Source: Synechococcus sp. CCY 0621
GTDB lineage: Bacteria; Cyanobacteriota; Cyanobacteriia; PCC-6307; Cyanobiaceae
Reading direction: 5' to 3'
Length of the DNA stretch: 64,000 nucleotides
Assembly: GCF_019038465.1 (NCBI RefSeq)
Contig: NZ_JAFKRH010000011.1
Span: 62,001-126,000 of the forward strand
Of the stretch, positions 63,777 through 64,000 are shown piece after piece. The notes beneath the pieces were generated by a model. The model did not search any database, was not told where the DNA came from, and saw only the letters and a program-made list of their open reading frames with translations. A program made the translations under genes and the position numbers. How positions within the stretch are numbered: position 1 is the first letter of the stretch; the number at the start of each line of letters is the position of its first letter.

Positions 63777-64000
63777 ATGGCTGCTGCCGCTCCCGCCGTC
63801 CCTGGTACCAAAGGCACCGTGCGCCAGGTGATCGGCCCCGTCCTCGACGTGGAGTTCCCTGCCGGCAAGCTGCCCAGAATCTTCAACGCCCTTCGCATCG
63901 AAGGCACCAATTCCGCCGGCCAGCAGGTGGCCATCACCGCTGAAGTGCAGCAGCTGCTGGGCGACCACCGGGTCCGCGCCGTGGCCATGAGCAGCACCGA
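63777..64000 (+). CDS. atpD: ATP synthase beta subunit, 5' part (continues beyond window)
   Basis: The frame opens at ATG 63777 and runs off the window end; about 74 residues are visible. The start [20 protein letters not shown] and [11 protein letters not shown] are the beta-subunit N-terminal barrel. The catalytic part lies outside. In picocyanobacteria atpD-atpC sits beside groES as here. Confidence 0.95.
   Translation, partial: MAAAAPAVPGTKGTVRQVIGPVLDVEFPAGKLPRIFNALRIEGTNSAGQQVAITAEVQQLLGDHRVRAVAMSST

Overview
The window comes from a GC-rich unicellular cyanobacterium of the picocyanobacterial (Synechococcus/Cyanobium) type. The evidence is direct. It carries genes for photosystem II cytochrome c-550 (psbV), a photosystem II S4-domain protein, plant-type ferredoxin, the ferredoxin-thioredoxin reductase variable chain, the sensor kinase NblS and a complete kaiA-kaiB-kaiC clock cluster. 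It also carries several small families that are essentially cyanobacterial (DUF1825, DUF1818, DUF2811). Genes are packed tightly, with many 1-4 base overlaps and frequent GTG or TTG starts. I cannot name a species from the sequence alone.

Layout. 0.1-2 kb: peroxiredoxin and a membrane protein. 2.3-4.5 kb: a PAS-GGDEF-EAL protein. 4.5-8.4 kb (minus): pyrF-tyrS, a flavin amine oxidase and DUF1825. 8.5-12.4 kb (plus): an atypical LuxR regulator, a helix-hairpin-helix protein, a GIY-YIG-like protein, pepA and a small membrane protein. 12.4-13.4 kb: a small protein and exported MsrA. 13.4-19.2 kb (minus): a tightly overlapped outer-membrane cluster, bamA-lpxC-fabZ-lpxA-lpxB. 19.2-24.7 kb: purC and an exported protein, divergent from purD-nblS. 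24.7-27.5 kb (minus): kaiA-kaiB-kaiC, divergent from rplU-rpmA. 28-34.6 kb: a queuosine-precursor transporter, truB, yebC, nagB, spoIID-like, rnz and psbV. 34.7-38.1 kb (minus): serA-prmA, ferredoxin and a small unknown. 38.2-45.8 kb: a membrane protein, the PSII S4 protein, tRNA-Val(GAC), murD, an EVE protein, DUF2811, rpoZ-DUF1818, an Hsp70-like protein, a membrane-anchored unknown and ftrV. 45.9-48.5 kb: pyrR, gpmI and secG. 61.5-64 kb: groES-groEL (minus) with a CIRCE element, then the start of atpD.

Accessory region. Between secG and groEL lies about 13 kb that is not picocyanobacterial core. It holds exported MsrB, a small membrane protein, a B12-binding-type radical SAM protein, and a single-direction defence operon in the order vapB-vapC-hsdM-hsdS-(DUF262/DUF1524)-yefM-yoeB-hsdR-small ORF. 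This is a type I restriction-modification system carrying a GmrSD-like type IV-style nuclease right after hsdS and a YefM/YoeB toxin-antitoxin pair immediately before the restriction subunit. Short repeats sit upstream of both antitoxin genes, and a palindrome sits before hsdM. The hsdS gene is visibly more AT-rich than everything around it. This composite is the best candidate for an unusual system in the window.

How it works together. The core parts are housekeeping: nucleotide synthesis (pyrF, purC, purD, pyrR), translation (tyrS, truB, rplU, rpmA, prmA, tRNA-Val), envelope biogenesis (bamA/lpx, murD, secG), photosynthesis and redox (psbV, petF, ftrV, msrA/msrB, peroxiredoxin), circadian and stress signalling (kaiABC, nblS, c-di-GMP protein) and chaperones. 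The accessory part is genome defence. Start sites for fabZ, lpxC, nagB, gpmI, the LuxR protein and a few small genes are my choices among alternatives and are flagged.
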